Of a stretch of 39,165 nt of DNA, positions 7,950 through 18,932 are shown one piece after another. Source of the DNA: Hyphomicrobiales bacterium (GTDB taxonomy: Bacteria > Pseudomonadota > Alphaproteobacteria > Rhizobiales > Beijerinckiaceae); assembly GCA_028869185.1 (NCBI GenBank), contig JAGWTA010000022.1, positions 1 to 39,165 of the forward strand, written 5' to 3'. The first letter of the stretch is position 1. Each line of letters starts with the position of its first letter. A program made the translations under genes and the position numbers. The notes under the pieces are model-generated. The model did not search any database and had not been told where the DNA came from. It worked only from the letters and a program-made list of their open reading frames with translations.

Positions 7950-8681
7950 ATGGCGAGCGAAGTCACCCTCTCGGCCGCCGCTGCGGCGGGCGTCCTTTCT
8001 TTTCTGAGCCCCTGCGTGCTGCCGTTGGTGCCGCCCTATCTGACCTTTCTGGCGGGCACCAGCATCGAGGAGATCGCCGAGGGTGGGGCGCGGCGGGCGC
8101 GGCGCGACGTGCTCGCGGCGGCGGCGCTGTTTGTGGCCGGTTTCACCACGGTCTTCGTGGCGCTGGGCGCGACGGCGTCGTTTTTCGGACAGGTTGTGCG
8201 CGCCAATCTCGATATTCTCGCGCCCATCGCCGGGCTCGTCATCATTGCGATGGGTCTGCATTTTCTGGGGCTGTTCAAGATCGGGCTGCTCTATCGCGAA
8301 AAGCGCGTCGAGGTGCAAAAGCCGCTCGGGCTGTGGGGCGCCTATCTGATGGGGCTCGCCTTCGCGTTCGGCTGGACGCCGTGCATCGGTCCGATTCTGG
8401 CGGCCATTCTCGCCGTCGCCTCGTCGGAAGACACGGCGGGCAAGGGCGCCGGTTTGCTGGCGATCTATTCGCTGGGGCTTGGCGTGCCGTTTCTCGTCGC
8501 CGCGCTCGCGCTCGAGCCGTTCATGGGTTTTCTGAAACGGTTCCGCACGCATTTCGGCGCGGTGGAGAAAATCGTCGGCGGGCTGCTCGTGCTGACGGGC
8601 ATCGCCTTTCTCACAGGCGGCATGCAGAGCGCCAGCTTCTGGCTCCTGCAGACTTTTCCGGCATTGGCGAAACTGGGCTGA
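7950..8681 (+). CDS. ccdA: CcdA-like thiol-disulfide membrane transporter
   Basis: CcdA, a short relative of the DsbD membrane domain, carries reducing power from cytoplasmic thioredoxin across the inner membrane, mainly for cytochrome c maturation. The 243-residue product is strongly hydrophobic with about six membrane helices. The two redox cysteines are in the expected places: FLSPCVLPLVPPYL in helix 1 and GWTPCIGPILAAI in helix 4. No other cytochrome c biogenesis gene is nearby, so the periplasmic partner is unknown. Confidence 0.9.
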   Translation: MASEVTLSAAAAAGVLSFLSPCVLPLVPPYLTFLAGTSIEEIAEGGARRARRDVLAAAALFVAGFTTVFVALGATASFFGQVVRANLDILAPIAGLVIIAMGLHFLGLFKIGLLYREKRVEVQKPLGLWGAYLMGLAFAFGWTPCIGPILAAILAVASSEDTAGKGAGLLAIYSLGLGVPFLVAALALEPFMGFLKRFRTHFGAVEKIVGGLLVLTGIAFLTGGMQSASFWLLQTFPALAKLG

Positions 8682-8712
8682 GCGCCGCCGCAGCGCAATG
8701 CGGCGACGGCGC
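8682..8712. other. GC hairpin between convergent genes
   Basis: CGCCGC (8686-8691) pairs with GCGGCG (8700-8705) across an 8-base loop, extended by GCGC at each base. There is no T run, so it could be a weak or factor-dependent terminator between ccdA and livK. Confidence 0.35.
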
Positions 8713-8719
8713 GCAGGCT

Positions 8720-9844
<1,125 letters not shown>

Positions 9845-9949
9845 CGATTGTTCTCCGCTGGGCGCCCGCCGTCGTTGCGGTTCGGGCGCGAATGCTCCAG
9901 TGCGGCGAGTTTGGCGGGTTTCGCGCCGGTTGTCACCCGCGCAAGGCCA

Positions 9950-10246
9950 TCACAGCCAAGGATATTGGCGACGCATCTGCGCGGCGCGCGCCAGACGGTA
10001 GCCCGCCAGCGCAAAGCCGGTCAGCAGGGCGAAACACAGCGCGAACCGGGCCGCGTCCGAAGGCTCCTGAAACAGCGCGTAATGCAGGAAGCGCACGGCC
10101 AGCGTCAGCGGCGCCATGGCGGCGAGGGCCAGAGCGGCGCTGCGCCATGTCTGCGCCATCGCGCGCCCCGTGACGAAAGCGCCCGCGCCGCCGAGGACCA
10201 GCGTGAGGCCGACGAAGGTCCAGAGGTTGGGGATGAGCGCGGTCAT
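9950..10246 (-). CDS. Small membrane protein of the liv operon (DUF6867-like)
   Basis: A 98-residue protein with three predicted membrane helices (about residues 8-27, 36-54 and 66-86) and a basic C-terminus AAQMRRQYPWL. Its length, sequence style and position between livF and livK fit the DUF6867-type protein I recall from alphaproteobacterial liv operons; that name is from memory and not certain. A role in the transporter, such as assembly or stability, is only inferred from position. The upstream gap to livF holds a dispersed repeat. Confidence 0.75.
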   Translation of the reverse strand: MTALIPNLWTFVGLTLVLGGAGAFVTGRAMAQTWRSAALALAAMAPLTLAVRFLHYALFQEPSDAARFALCFALLTGFALAGYRLARAAQMRRQYPWL

Positions 10247-10280
10247 GCGCGCAGGCCTCCGGCGTTGCGCGCGCCTTCGC

Positions 10281-10407
10281 CGTCATTGCGAGCGAAGCGA
10301 AGCAATCCATCCAGCGGGCGATGGAGAATGGGCGCCGCGTGCGCCTCGTGAACGAGCGTGCGGGGATGGATTGCCGCGTCGGCCCTGCGGGCCTCCTCGC
10401 AATGACG
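10281..10407. repeat. Dispersed intergenic repeat, copy 4
   Basis: Begins CGTCATTGCGAGCGAAGCG and ends CTCCTCGCAATGACGGG, with GCAATCCATCC and GGATGGATTGC inside. The termini match the 537-1065 array; the middle differs. It sits in the gap between livF and the DUF6867-like gene, so it would be transcribed with the operon. Confidence 0.88.
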
Positions 10408-10433
10408 GGGGCGTTGTGGGGCGATGCAGCGCA

Positions 10434-11156
10434 TCAATGCGCGCCCCCCTCGAGATAAGCCGCCCGGATTTGCGGATTGGCGATGAGGTCCGCGCCCGTT
10501 CCCGACAGCGTGATGGCGCCGTTGACCATCACATAGCCGCGATTGGCGAGTTTGAGCGCGTGCCATGCGTTCTGCTCGACGAGAAACACGGTCAGCCCTT
10601 CTCTGGCGTTCAGGTCCCGCAACGTGTCGAAAATCTGTTTGACGACAAGCGGCGCAAGACCGAGCGAGGGTTCGTCGAGAAGCAGCATTTTCGGGCGGCT
10701 CATGAGCGCGCGCGCAATGGCGAGCATTTGCTGTTCGCCGCCCGAAAGCGTGCCGCCGCGCTGGTGCATGCGCTCTTTCAAACGCGGAAAGATCGCGAAA
10801 ACCTTTTCGAGATCGGCGTCGAAATGCGCGAATTTGTCGATCGCGGCGCCCATCTGCAGGTTTTCGTAAACGGTCATGCGCGGAAAAATGCGCCGCCCTT
10901 CCGGCGATTGCGCGATGGAAAGACGCGCGATCTGATGCGTGGGCATGGCGGTGATGTCATGGCCGTTGAAGACGATGGCGCCGCCCCGCGCGCGCGGCTG
11001 GCCGAAAATCGTCATCATCAACGTGGTTTTTCCAGCGCCGTTGGCGCCGATCAGGGTCACGATCTCGCCTTCATTGACCGAAAGATCGACGTCCTTGAGC
11101 GCGCGGATCGCACCGTAATATGCGCTGACGTTGCGCAGGGAGAGAAGGGCGCTCAC
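10434..11156 (-). CDS. livF: Branched-chain amino-acid ABC transporter ATPase LivF
   Basis: One of two ATP-hydrolysing subunits of the importer. The 240-residue protein has Walker A GANGAGKT (37-44), ABC signature LSGGEQQMLAIARALM, and Walker B MLLLDEPSLGL. The ending (IRAAYLEGG) is typical of LivF. Its start overlaps the stop of livG by four bases (ATGA), indicating translational coupling. Confidence 0.95.
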   Translation of the reverse strand: MSALLSLRNVSAYYGAIRALKDVDLSVNEGEIVTLIGANGAGKTTLMMTIFGQPRARGGAIVFNGHDITAMPTHQIARLSIAQSPEGRRIFPRMTVYENLQMGAAIDKFAHFDADLEKVFAIFPRLKERMHQRGGTLSGGEQQMLAIARALMSRPKMLLLDEPSLGLAPLVVKQIFDTLRDLNAREGLTVFLVEQNAWHALKLANRGYVMVNGAITLSGTGADLIANPQIRAAYLEGGAH

Positions 11157-12037
11157 GCTCCGATCTCCTGTTCGATTGCGGCGACTTCATCGTCCGGCAC
11201 GCCGAGATAGGCGGCGATGACGGCAGGGTCGGCGCGCACGGCCGCCGGCGCGCCATCGGCGATCTTGCGGCCGTAATCGAGCACGACGACATGGTCGGAC
11301 ACGTCCATCACGACGGACATGTCGTGCTCGATCAACAGCAGCGACGCATCGTGTTCATCGCGTATGGCGCGCAGCAGCGCGGTGAGATCGGCGGACTCGC
11401 GCGGGTTCAGTCCTGCGGCCGGTTCATCGAGACACAGCAGCGCAGGATCGGCGCACATGGCGCGCGCGATTTCGAGTCGGCGCTGATCGCCGTAAGGCAG
11501 CGCCCCGGCGGGATCGTCGGCGCGATCGATCAGCTGGATGCGCTCCAGCCAGGCGCGCGCCTTGTCCAGCGCTGCGCGTTCGGCCCGGCGATAGCGCGGC
11601 GCGCCGGCAAGGCCGAGCAGCGAAAAGCCCGACGCGCTCATCAGCGGTTCGTGCTGGGCGACGACCAGATTTTCCAGCGCGGTCATGCCGGAAAACAGGC
11701 GGATGTTCTGAAATGTGCGCGCGACATGCGCCTTGCGGGCGATTTCGTGGTCGGGCATGCGCTCGAGCAGGAACAGGCCGTTGCGCCCGCGCGCGCCAGA
11801 ACGCGTCAGCGCATCGATAGCGGCTGTATCCAGCGCGCCCTGCGGCGCCATGGCGATGCGGCCCGCCGTAGGTTTGTAGAAGCCGGTGATGCAGTTGAAA
11901 ACCGTCGTCTTGCCGGCGCCATTGGGGCCGATGAGGGCGGTGATTTCGCCCCGTCGCGCCTCGAAAGACACGTCATTGACGGCGGTCAGGCCGCCGAAGC
12001 GCATGGTGAGATGCTCGACGCGCAGGAGGGCGGTCAT
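11153..12037 (-). CDS. livG: Branched-chain amino-acid ABC transporter ATPase LivG
   Basis: The partner ATPase of LivF. From the ATG at 12037 (AAGGGCG upstream) it has 294 residues. Walker A GPNGAGKT is at 37-44, the signature region reads LPYGDQRRLEIARAM (Tyr-Gly-Asp replaces the usual Ser-Gly-Gly, common in LivG), and Walker B is ALLCLDEPAAGLNP. LivG proteins carry the long insert after HVARTFQNIRLF seen here. An in-frame start six codons upstream (12055) is less likely. A repeat element lies in the gap before livM. Confidence 0.94.
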   Translation of the reverse strand: MTALLRVEHLTMRFGGLTAVNDVSFEARRGEITALIGPNGAGKTTVFNCITGFYKPTAGRIAMAPQGALDTAAIDALTRSGARGRNGLFLLERMPDHEIARKAHVARTFQNIRLFSGMTALENLVVAQHEPLMSASGFSLLGLAGAPRYRRAERAALDKARAWLERIQLIDRADDPAGALPYGDQRRLEIARAMCADPALLCLDEPAAGLNPRESADLTALLRAIRDEHDASLLLIEHDMSVVMDVSDHVVVLDYGRKIADGAPAAVRADPAVIAAYLGVPDDEVAAIEQEIGA

Positions 12038-12056
12038 GCGCGCGCGCCCTTGCAAC

Positions 12057-12183
12057 CATCATTGCGAGAAGCGTGAGCGACGAAGCCATCCATCCGTGGC
12101 GATGCGCTGTCGACGTCAATGCGCGACCCGACTGCGAAGCAACAGGATGGATTGCTTCGTCTCTTTGCTCCTCGCAATGACGG
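12057..12183. repeat. Dispersed intergenic repeat, copy 5
   Basis: Starts CATCATTGCGAGAAGCG and ends TGCTCCTCGCAATGACGG, with CCATCCATCC and AGGATGGATTGCTTCGTC inside. It is more diverged than the copies at 537-1027. It occupies the gap between livM and livG within the liv operon. Confidence 0.85.
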
Positions 12184-12200
12184 ACTTGTGAAGGGCGGGC

Positions 12201-13516
12201 TCATCCGTGGCCTTCTTTCACCATGTCGGCGCCGATCTGGCGCGCCTGCCCGAAAGAAACGGTTGGCGCGCGCGTTTCGACCAGCCCGCGCGGACGCCAG
12301 TTCATCATCGCCACCATCGCCAGGCCGACAAGCAACATGCGATATTGCGTCGGATCGAAATCCGGCCCGAAAATCGTTTTCAGGAAATCGAATTCGCGCA
12401 GGATTTCCGAGCCGCCGATGATGGCGACCGCCGCCAGCGCTACGCCGATCTGCGAGCCGCGCCCGCCAAGCACGACAATCGCCAGGATCGTCGCGCTTTC
12501 CATGAAGTTGAAACTGGAGGGCGAAACGAAGCCCTGCCGCACGGCGAAAAAGGCGCCGGCGAAACCGCCGAACATGGCGCCGAGCGCGAAGGCCGTGAGT
12601 TTCACTTTGGTCGTGTCGAGGCCGAGCGCGCGACAGGCGATTTCATCCTCGCGCAACGCCTCCCATGCGCGGCCGATCGGCAGGCGGCGTAAACGCAACG
12701 TCACGAAATTGGTGAGCAGCGCGAGCGCGAGAATGAGATAATAGAGAAACACGATGCGGTGGATGGGCGAGAATTTCAGTCCGAAAAAAGCGGCGAAACC
12801 GTTCGGGCCAGCGGTGAAGGGCAGACCGAAGAACGTCGCGCGCGGAATGGAGGCGATGCCGGCGTCGCCATTCGTCAGCGATGAAAAATTCGTCAGGACG
12901 ATGCGGATGATTTCGCCGAAGGCGAGCGTGACGATGGCCAGATAATCGCCGCGCAGCCGCAGCACGGGAAACCCCAGCAGCACGCCCCAGAATGCGGCGA
13001 GGATTCCGGCGAGCGGCAGACAGATCCAGAAGGAAACGCCGTATTGCGTGGACAGCAGCGCATAGGCGTAGGCGCCCACGGCGTAGAACGCGACGTAACC
13101 GAGATCGAGCAGACCGGCGAGCCCGACGACGATGTTGAGGCCCCAGGCGAGCATGACATAGATGAGGATCTGCACGCCGTAATTGTCGATCCACTTCAAT
13201 GCGCCCGACGGGCCGGCGAAAAACAGCGCAAGGAAAGGCCACAGCGCAATCAGCGCCAGGCCTGCGCGCGCAATCCATTTGGTGCGGGCGGGCGGCTCGG
13301 CCGTTTGCGCGGGCGCGGCTTTCGGCTTGCGCGCCGGCAGGGCGCCGAGCGCGAGCTTGCCGAAAAAGGCCAGCGCCATCGCCGCCAGCATCCACGACCA
13401 GCGCGGCTCGAGAACGAGCTGATTGTCCATGTTGAGATCGGTGCGCAACGCCACGACCGGAAAGGCGAGACCCGCTGCGATCAGCGCCGCGCGCAGGGCG
13501 GGCCACAGGGCGTTCA

Positions 13517-13517
<1 letters not shown>
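12201..13517 (-). CDS. livM: Branched-chain amino-acid ABC transporter permease LivM
   Basis: An inner-membrane permease subunit. At 438 residues it is longer than the ~320-residue core because of an N-terminal extension with extra helices and an Ala/Pro/Lys linker ([18 protein letters not shown]). The core begins near [50 protein letters not shown], a LivM hallmark. The conserved coupling segment [44 protein letters not shown] is present. Its ATG overlaps the livH stop by one base (TGATG), so the two are coupled. Confidence 0.94.
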
Positions 13518-14443
<926 letters not shown>

Positions 14444-14755
14444 CCTCGCGAAAGGCGCATGGGCCCGCGAACCGGCGCAGCCCGAATTTCCCTAGGTATC
14501 AACGCTCCCCGTCCGGGGCAATCGGCGCAGGGCGCGCGCAAGGGCGCAAACCGGCGATTTCAACTTGAAAAGCGGCTTGCCGGGGATCAAGATCGCTCCC
14601 GGCTGGCGAAACGCCGCGCTGCTTGATGTGATCTGGCCGGGGGGCGGATCGGCGTTCGGGAGCGTTGTTCCGGGCGCTGTCGATACCTCATCCCCTCTCT
14701 GCGCCGGTCGCGGATATGCGCTGCGCTGCGCCGCAAAGCGCGCAGGAGGGGCATC
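14444..14755. other. 312-base divergent intergenic region
   Basis: It separates livH (minus) from the multicopper oxidase (plus) and must hold both promoters. I see a short GC inverted repeat CCCCGTCCGGGG near 14508-14519 and the oxidase ribosome site AGGAGGGG at its right end. I see no convincing -35/-10 pair, riboswitch or small gene. Confidence 0.5.
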
Positions 14756-16918
14756 GTGAGGAAGCGCAGCACAATTTTTTCGGGATTGTCGACGATCGCA
14801 GGAGCGTCGACGCTGTTTTGCGGGGCGGCGCTCGCCGTCGATTTCGCACCGCTCGAACATTTTCAGGCGCCGGGCTCGGCGCCGTTGCAACTCAAGGCCT
14901 ACGCGCGCACACGCGATGTCGTGATCGGCGGCTATCCCGTGGCCGCCAACGATACGCTGACGTTCTGCACAATGGGCGGCCGGTGTTCCAATCCTTACGC
15001 CGGCGCGGCGATTTTGCTCAATCCGCAGCAGCATCTGACCTTCACGTTGCGCAACATGCTCGCCGGCGGCGCGCCGCCGCCCGACCATTGCATGTATATG
15101 GGCAGCGGCGATCGCACGCTGCTCAACCTGCACATGCATGGCCTGCTTGTCGCGCCCTCGCGCGTCAAGGTCGGCGGCAAGATCGTCTACGGCGATTACA
15201 TTTTCGACTGCACGTCGGCGGGCGGCTCCAATGGCGCCGTCGTCGGCGACAGGATGCGGTTCGATATCGGCGCGCCGCCCGGCGTATCGCATCCGCGCGG
15301 CGACAACTGGATCCACCCCCATGTGCACGGCCTCGCCAAGCAGCAGGTTTCCAGCGGCATGGCGAGCATGATCATCATCGGCGCCATCAACAAGCAATTG
15401 TGCGCCAAGCCATCGCCGGGCGGCGCGCCGCAGCCTTCGACATGCGCGCAGATACCGGCCAGCGCCGTACGCCATCTCATCCTGAAAGACGCGCAGCTCA
15501 CGCGCGCAGGGACGAGTGGACCCTGGACGAACATGACAGACCAGAACCCGGATTTTTGCGGGCCCAACAAGAACAATCCGATCACGCAGAACCGTGGCGA
15601 ATGCGATGCGGGCGCGGGCGTTGCGCCCAGCGGCGGCGAGGGCAAATGGGTGTTCACGATCAACGGCGAGAAGACGCCGCATACTGAAATCGCGCCCAAT
15701 CAATATCAGGTCTGGCGCATCCAGAACGCTTCGGCCAACGTCACCTACAGCCTCAGCCTGCAGAAAGCGGCCGCGCCCAAGGCGCCGTTCCAGATTCTGG
15801 ATATGGACGGCGCGGGTCTTGCGCCGTCCGGCGTCGCCGGCCCGGCGCAATTGCCGAGCGCGACCGACATCATCCTCATGCCGGGCAGCCGCGCCGACCT
15901 GCTGGTGCAGGCGCCGACGGTCAATGCGAGCGATGAGACCTACACGCTGGTCAACAGCGCGTTTCAGGCGGGTTTTGCCGACACGGACGCGGACACATGG
16001 CCGCAAATCGCGCTGGCGGATGTGACGTTCAAGGCCTCCACAACGCAGGTTGCCGCCTACGAGCCGATGCAGTCCGTGATGCATGCCTACATGCGTTACA
16101 GCCCGCCGCCGATCAACGCCGTCAAGGTGAAGCAGGATTTGCCCAACCAATGCCTGTCGCTGGACGGCGGCGTGCTCGCGCCGGGCGATGTCGACGCCTA
16201 TTACGCCAATCTGACGTTGACTGCGCCGCGCAAACGGCGCGTCTACTTCGGCGTCGACGGCAATAATTTCGTGCTCGGCGACACGATCATCGACGATTCC
16301 GGCGGCGAGTGGGACAAGCTCGGCCGGCCGATCGACGCAGCAAATCCGGTGCGTCTGTCGACCTTCGCGATGCACGGCATGGCGACGCAGATGTGCGTGC
16401 CGCTCGGCGCGAACGAAAACTGGCAGCTGGTGAATGTGTCGAACGAGGTGCACAATTTTCACATTCACCAGATCAAGTTCGCGGTTGCGCGCGATGGCGC
16501 GGGCGCGCCGATCATGCGCACGCAGGCCGACAGCGCGGGCGTCGATCGCGACAAGGTGATCTTGCCCAATCAATTGCTGTTCAAGAACGGCCCGGCCGAC
16601 CTGATGCACGACACGATCGTGGTGCCGCGCGGGCAGAGCGCCTGCGCCAGCAGCATGAAGCCGCCGGCGGCCGGCGCCAGCTATTACACGCTGGACCGCG
16701 CCAATCCCGCCAACAAATGCCGAGGCGACGGATCGGCTGACGACATCAGCGGCATGATCGAGGTCAATCTGAAATTCGCCGGCGAGCATCTTTCGGCTTT
16801 CGCCGACGGGACGGGCAAGAAACGCCAGCCGAAATTCGTCTATCACTGCCATATTCTCGAACATGAGGACAAAGGCATGATGGCGGGCGTGACGGTTCTG
16901 GACCTGCGCAGCTACTGA
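14756..16918 (+). CDS. Large secreted multicopper oxidase
   Basis: A 720-residue multicopper oxidase, expected to oxidise a metal ion or organic substrate while reducing O2 to water. GTG start 14756 is preceded by AGGAGGGG. A signal-like segment (about residues 7-27, ending FCGAALA) exports it. All copper-binding motifs are present: HMH at 126-128, HPHVHG at 187-192, HNFHIHQ at about 566-572, and HCHILEHEDKGMM at 697-709 with the type 1 copper Cys698, His703 and a Met axial ligand. It is longer than CueO or CotA (about 500) because of inserts between cupredoxin domains. It is rich in cysteine (71, 77, 112, 152, 216, 230, 268, 283), suggesting disulfides. Substrate is unknown. Confidence 0.9.
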   Translation: MRKRSTIFSGLSTIAGASTLFCGAALAVDFAPLEHFQAPGSAPLQLKAYARTRDVVIGGYPVAANDTLTFCTMGGRCSNPYAGAAILLNPQQHLTFTLRNMLAGGAPPPDHCMYMGSGDRTLLNLHMHGLLVAPSRVKVGGKIVYGDYIFDCTSAGGSNGAVVGDRMRFDIGAPPGVSHPRGDNWIHPHVHGLAKQQVSSGMASMIIIGAINKQLCAKPSPGGAPQPSTCAQIPASAVRHLILKDAQLTRAGTSGPWTNMTDQNPDFCGPNKNNPITQNRGECDAGAGVAPSGGEGKWVFTINGEKTPHTEIAPNQYQVWRIQNASANVTYSLSLQKAAAPKAPFQILDMDGAGLAPSGVAGPAQLPSATDIILMPGSRADLLVQAPTVNASDETYTLVNSAFQAGFADTDADTWPQIALADVTFKASTTQVAAYEPMQSVMHAYMRYSPPPINAVKVKQDLPNQCLSLDGGVLAPGDVDAYYANLTLTAPRKRRVYFGVDGNNFVLGDTIIDDSGGEWDKLGRPIDAANPVRLSTFAMHGMATQMCVPLGANENWQLVNVSNEVHNFHIHQIKFAVARDGAGAPIMRTQADSAGVDRDKVILPNQLLFKNGPADLMHDTIVVPRGQSACASSMKPPAAGASYYTLDRANPANKCRGDGSADDISGMIEVNLKFAGEHLSAFADGTGKKRQPKFVYHCHILEHEDKGMMAGVTVLDLRSY

Positions 16919-17028
16919 GCAACCCTGCGGCGGCGCTTGCCGGCCTGTCGAAAGATTGTTATGTTTCATATCAATCGGCGCGAAGACCGATCCGGCCGGC
17001 CAAACGGCCGCCTTTCAGGGAGGACAGG

Positions 17029-18246
17029 ATGGACCGCAGACAATTGCTGGGCGGCGCCGCCGCTTTGGGCGCTTTCGCCGCCGCCGCGCCGCGCGCTTTC
17101 GCGCAAAACGTCAAGCCGCTGAAGATCGGCGTGATGAACGATCTTTCGAGCGTTTACGCCGATTATCAGGGGCTCGGCTCGAAGATCGGCGCCGATCTCG
17201 CCGTCGCCGACTATGCCGCCAAGCTCGGCGTGCCGGTCGAGGTGATCATCGCCGATCACCAGAACAAGCCGGACGTTGGCGCGGGCATTGCGCGCCAGTG
17301 GTTCGACACGGGCGCGGCCGACGTCATCATGGATCTGCCCAATTCGGGCGTCGCGCTGGCGGTGCTGGCGGTGGCGAACGAAAAGAACAAGGCGGTCATC
17401 GGCTCGGGCGCCGGTTCGTCCGTGATGACGGGCCCGAAATGCTCGAAGAATTTCGTCCACTGGACCTATGACACGTATTCGGCTGGCCATGCGATCGGCA
17501 ACGCCGTGACGAAAGAGGGCGGCAAGACGTGGTTCTTCATCACCACGGATTACGCTTTCGGCAAGGACCTCGAGCAGAATTGCGCGGATGCCGTCGTCGC
17601 GTCGGGCGGCAAGGTGCTGGGCGCTGCGCGCCACCCGCTCAACAACGCCGATTTCTCGTCCTTCCTGCTGCAGGCGCAATCCTCCGGCGCCGATGTCATC
17701 GGTTTCGCAAACGCGGGCGGCGATCTCAACCAGGCGCTGAAACAGGCGGCCGAATTCGGCCTTGGCAAGAAGCAGCGTCTGGCCGCGCTCATTCTCAACG
17801 TCACCAACGTGCCCCCGCTGGGCCTGGCGGCGGTGCAGAACGTGAAGACTGCGCGCTCGTTCTACTGGGACATGGACGACGACAAGCGCGCCTTTGCTGC
17901 GCGTTTCGAAAAGATTCATCCCAAGGGCGACAAGCCCAACGAGATGCATGCGGGCATGTACGCGGCGACCGCGCATCTCATCAAAGCCTATGCGCAGGTG
18001 AAAAGCGCCGATGACGGCGTCAAGCTTGTCGATGCGATGAAAGCCATGCCGACCGACGATCCGCTGTTCGGCAAGGGGCAGATTCGCGTCGATGGGCGCC
18101 ATCTGCATCCCCTGTATCTCTTCGAGACGAAGAAACCCGAAGAATCCAAGGGCAAGTGGGATGTGTTCAAGCTTGTTTCGACCATCAAGCCCGAAGACGC
18201 CTGGCGCCCGCTCGACAAGGGCGGCTGTCCGTTCGTGAAGGCCTGA
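17029..18246 (+). CDS. ABC transporter periplasmic binding protein, Tat-type signal
   Basis: A 405-residue type I periplasmic binding protein of the amino-acid/urea class. The N-terminus MDRRQLLGGAAALGAFAAAAPRAFAQ has a twin-arginine followed by a hydrophobic stretch and a signal-peptidase site, so Tat export is likely. The mature start LKIGVMNDLSSVYADYQGLGSKIGADLAVADYA is family-typical. AGGGAGGA lies just upstream of the ATG. A short palindromic hairpin (CGGCCG at 16993 and 17005) precedes it. No permease or ATPase genes accompany it; it may use the nearby LivHMGF or a distant transporter. A strong terminator follows. Confidence 0.9.
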   Translation: MDRRQLLGGAAALGAFAAAAPRAFAQNVKPLKIGVMNDLSSVYADYQGLGSKIGADLAVADYAAKLGVPVEVIIADHQNKPDVGAGIARQWFDTGAADVIMDLPNSGVALAVLAVANEKNKAVIGSGAGSSVMTGPKCSKNFVHWTYDTYSAGHAIGNAVTKEGGKTWFFITTDYAFGKDLEQNCADAVVASGGKVLGAARHPLNNADFSSFLLQAQSSGADVIGFANAGGDLNQALKQAAEFGLGKKQRLAALILNVTNVPPLGLAAVQNVKTARSFYWDMDDDKRAFAARFEKIHPKGDKPNEMHAGMYAATAHLIKAYAQVKSADDGVKLVDAMKAMPTDDPLFGKGQIRVDGRHLHPLYLFETKKPEESKGKWDVFKLVSTIKPEDAWRPLDKGGCPFVKA

Positions 18247-18266
18247 ACGGTTTTCGTTTCGCAACA

Positions 18267-18299
18267 AAAGAGCCGCGACTTGCGTCGCGGCTTTTTTTA
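18267..18299 (+). terminator. Intrinsic terminator after the binding-protein gene
   Basis: Stem AGCCGCGAC (18271-18279) pairs with GTCGCGGCT (18284-18292), with a 4-base loop and seven T after it. It begins about 20 bases past the stop at 18246. Confidence 0.92.
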
Positions 18300-18336
18300 T
18301 TCCCGTATCGTCGCTGTTGGGCGGACGCGCGGGGCG

Positions 18337-18912
18337 TTAGTTCATCCATTCGGGATGGGCGAATTTCTTCGGCAAGTTCCTGTCTTCGGAAATGATCGTC
18401 ATCGTGTTCACGGAATTGTCGTGCGCGCGCATCACGATTTGGGCGTTCGAAACGGTGAAGCCGGATTTGCGCGAGACAAAGGCGGCCTGCGCCGTCATGG
18501 TCGCGGTTTTCGGATCGAGCGTCGTCGGGCCAAGGCGCATGTGCAGGCTTCCCTTGCCGCGCGCCTCCATCTGTCGCAGCGGCGCCTGCAGCGCAGCGCG
18601 CCAGAAGGGAAGCTTCACGAGACCCTTTCGCGTCGCCGATTCAGCGGTTTCATTGGCGGGCAGGCTCTTCATTTCATCGCCCGTCAGCGGCTGCGTGCCC
18701 AGTGTGAGTTGCACTTCGCGTTCGCATTTGGGACGCGGGCAGAGATACGGCCCGTTTTTGGCGAAGTCGGCCGCCATTTTCGTCGTGTCGCCGCGCACAA
18801 AGCCGGATGAGGCGAGGGCGGCGCGGCCCGTTTCGGTGAGGGTGGGGGCGGGTTCGGCGAAGGCCGCGCCGGCGCACAGAAGCGTCGTCAAAACGACTGT
18901 CGGAAAACGCAC
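18337..18912 (-). CDS. Exported CX4C protein, paralogue A, unknown function
   Basis: A 191-residue secreted protein. I place the start at the GTG at 18912: GGAG (18919-18922) lies 6 bases before it and the product opens with a clean Sec signal (MRFPTVVLTTLLCAGAAFA). The ATG at 18924 has no ribosome site and sits against a terminator U-run. The mature protein contains SSGFVRGDTTKM, then GPYLCPRPKC, giving a CX4C pair. It later has SGFTVSNAQIVMRAHDNSVNTMTI. The same order of motifs occurs in the upstream neighbour (19022-19600), so the two are diverged tandem paralogues. I do not recognise the family; an envelope role is inferred from export. Confidence 0.75.
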   Translation of the reverse strand: MRFPTVVLTTLLCAGAAFAEPAPTLTETGRAALASSGFVRGDTTKMAADFAKNGPYLCPRPKCEREVQLTLGTQPLTGDEMKSLPANETAESATRKGLVKLPFWRAALQAPLRQMEARGKGSLHMRLGPTTLDPKTATMTAQAAFVSRKSGFTVSNAQIVMRAHDNSVNTMTIISEDRNLPKKFAHPEWMN

Positions 18913-18918
18913 GAAAAA

Positions 18919-18922
18919 CTCC
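18919..18922 (-). promoter_or_regulatory. Ribosome site deciding the GTG start of paralogue A
   Basis: GGAG on the minus strand, 6 bases ahead of GTG at 18912. It lies inside the codons that follow the alternative ATG at 18924, which itself follows only A/T-rich sequence. Confidence 0.6.
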
Positions 18923-18932
18923 ATGTTGAAAA

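Noticed and set aside
14492-16969. An 825-codon open frame antisense to the multicopper oxidase
   Set aside because: Arg/His-rich composition typical of a high-GC shadow frame, with no recognisable domain. The opposite strand encodes a complete oxidase with all copper motifs.
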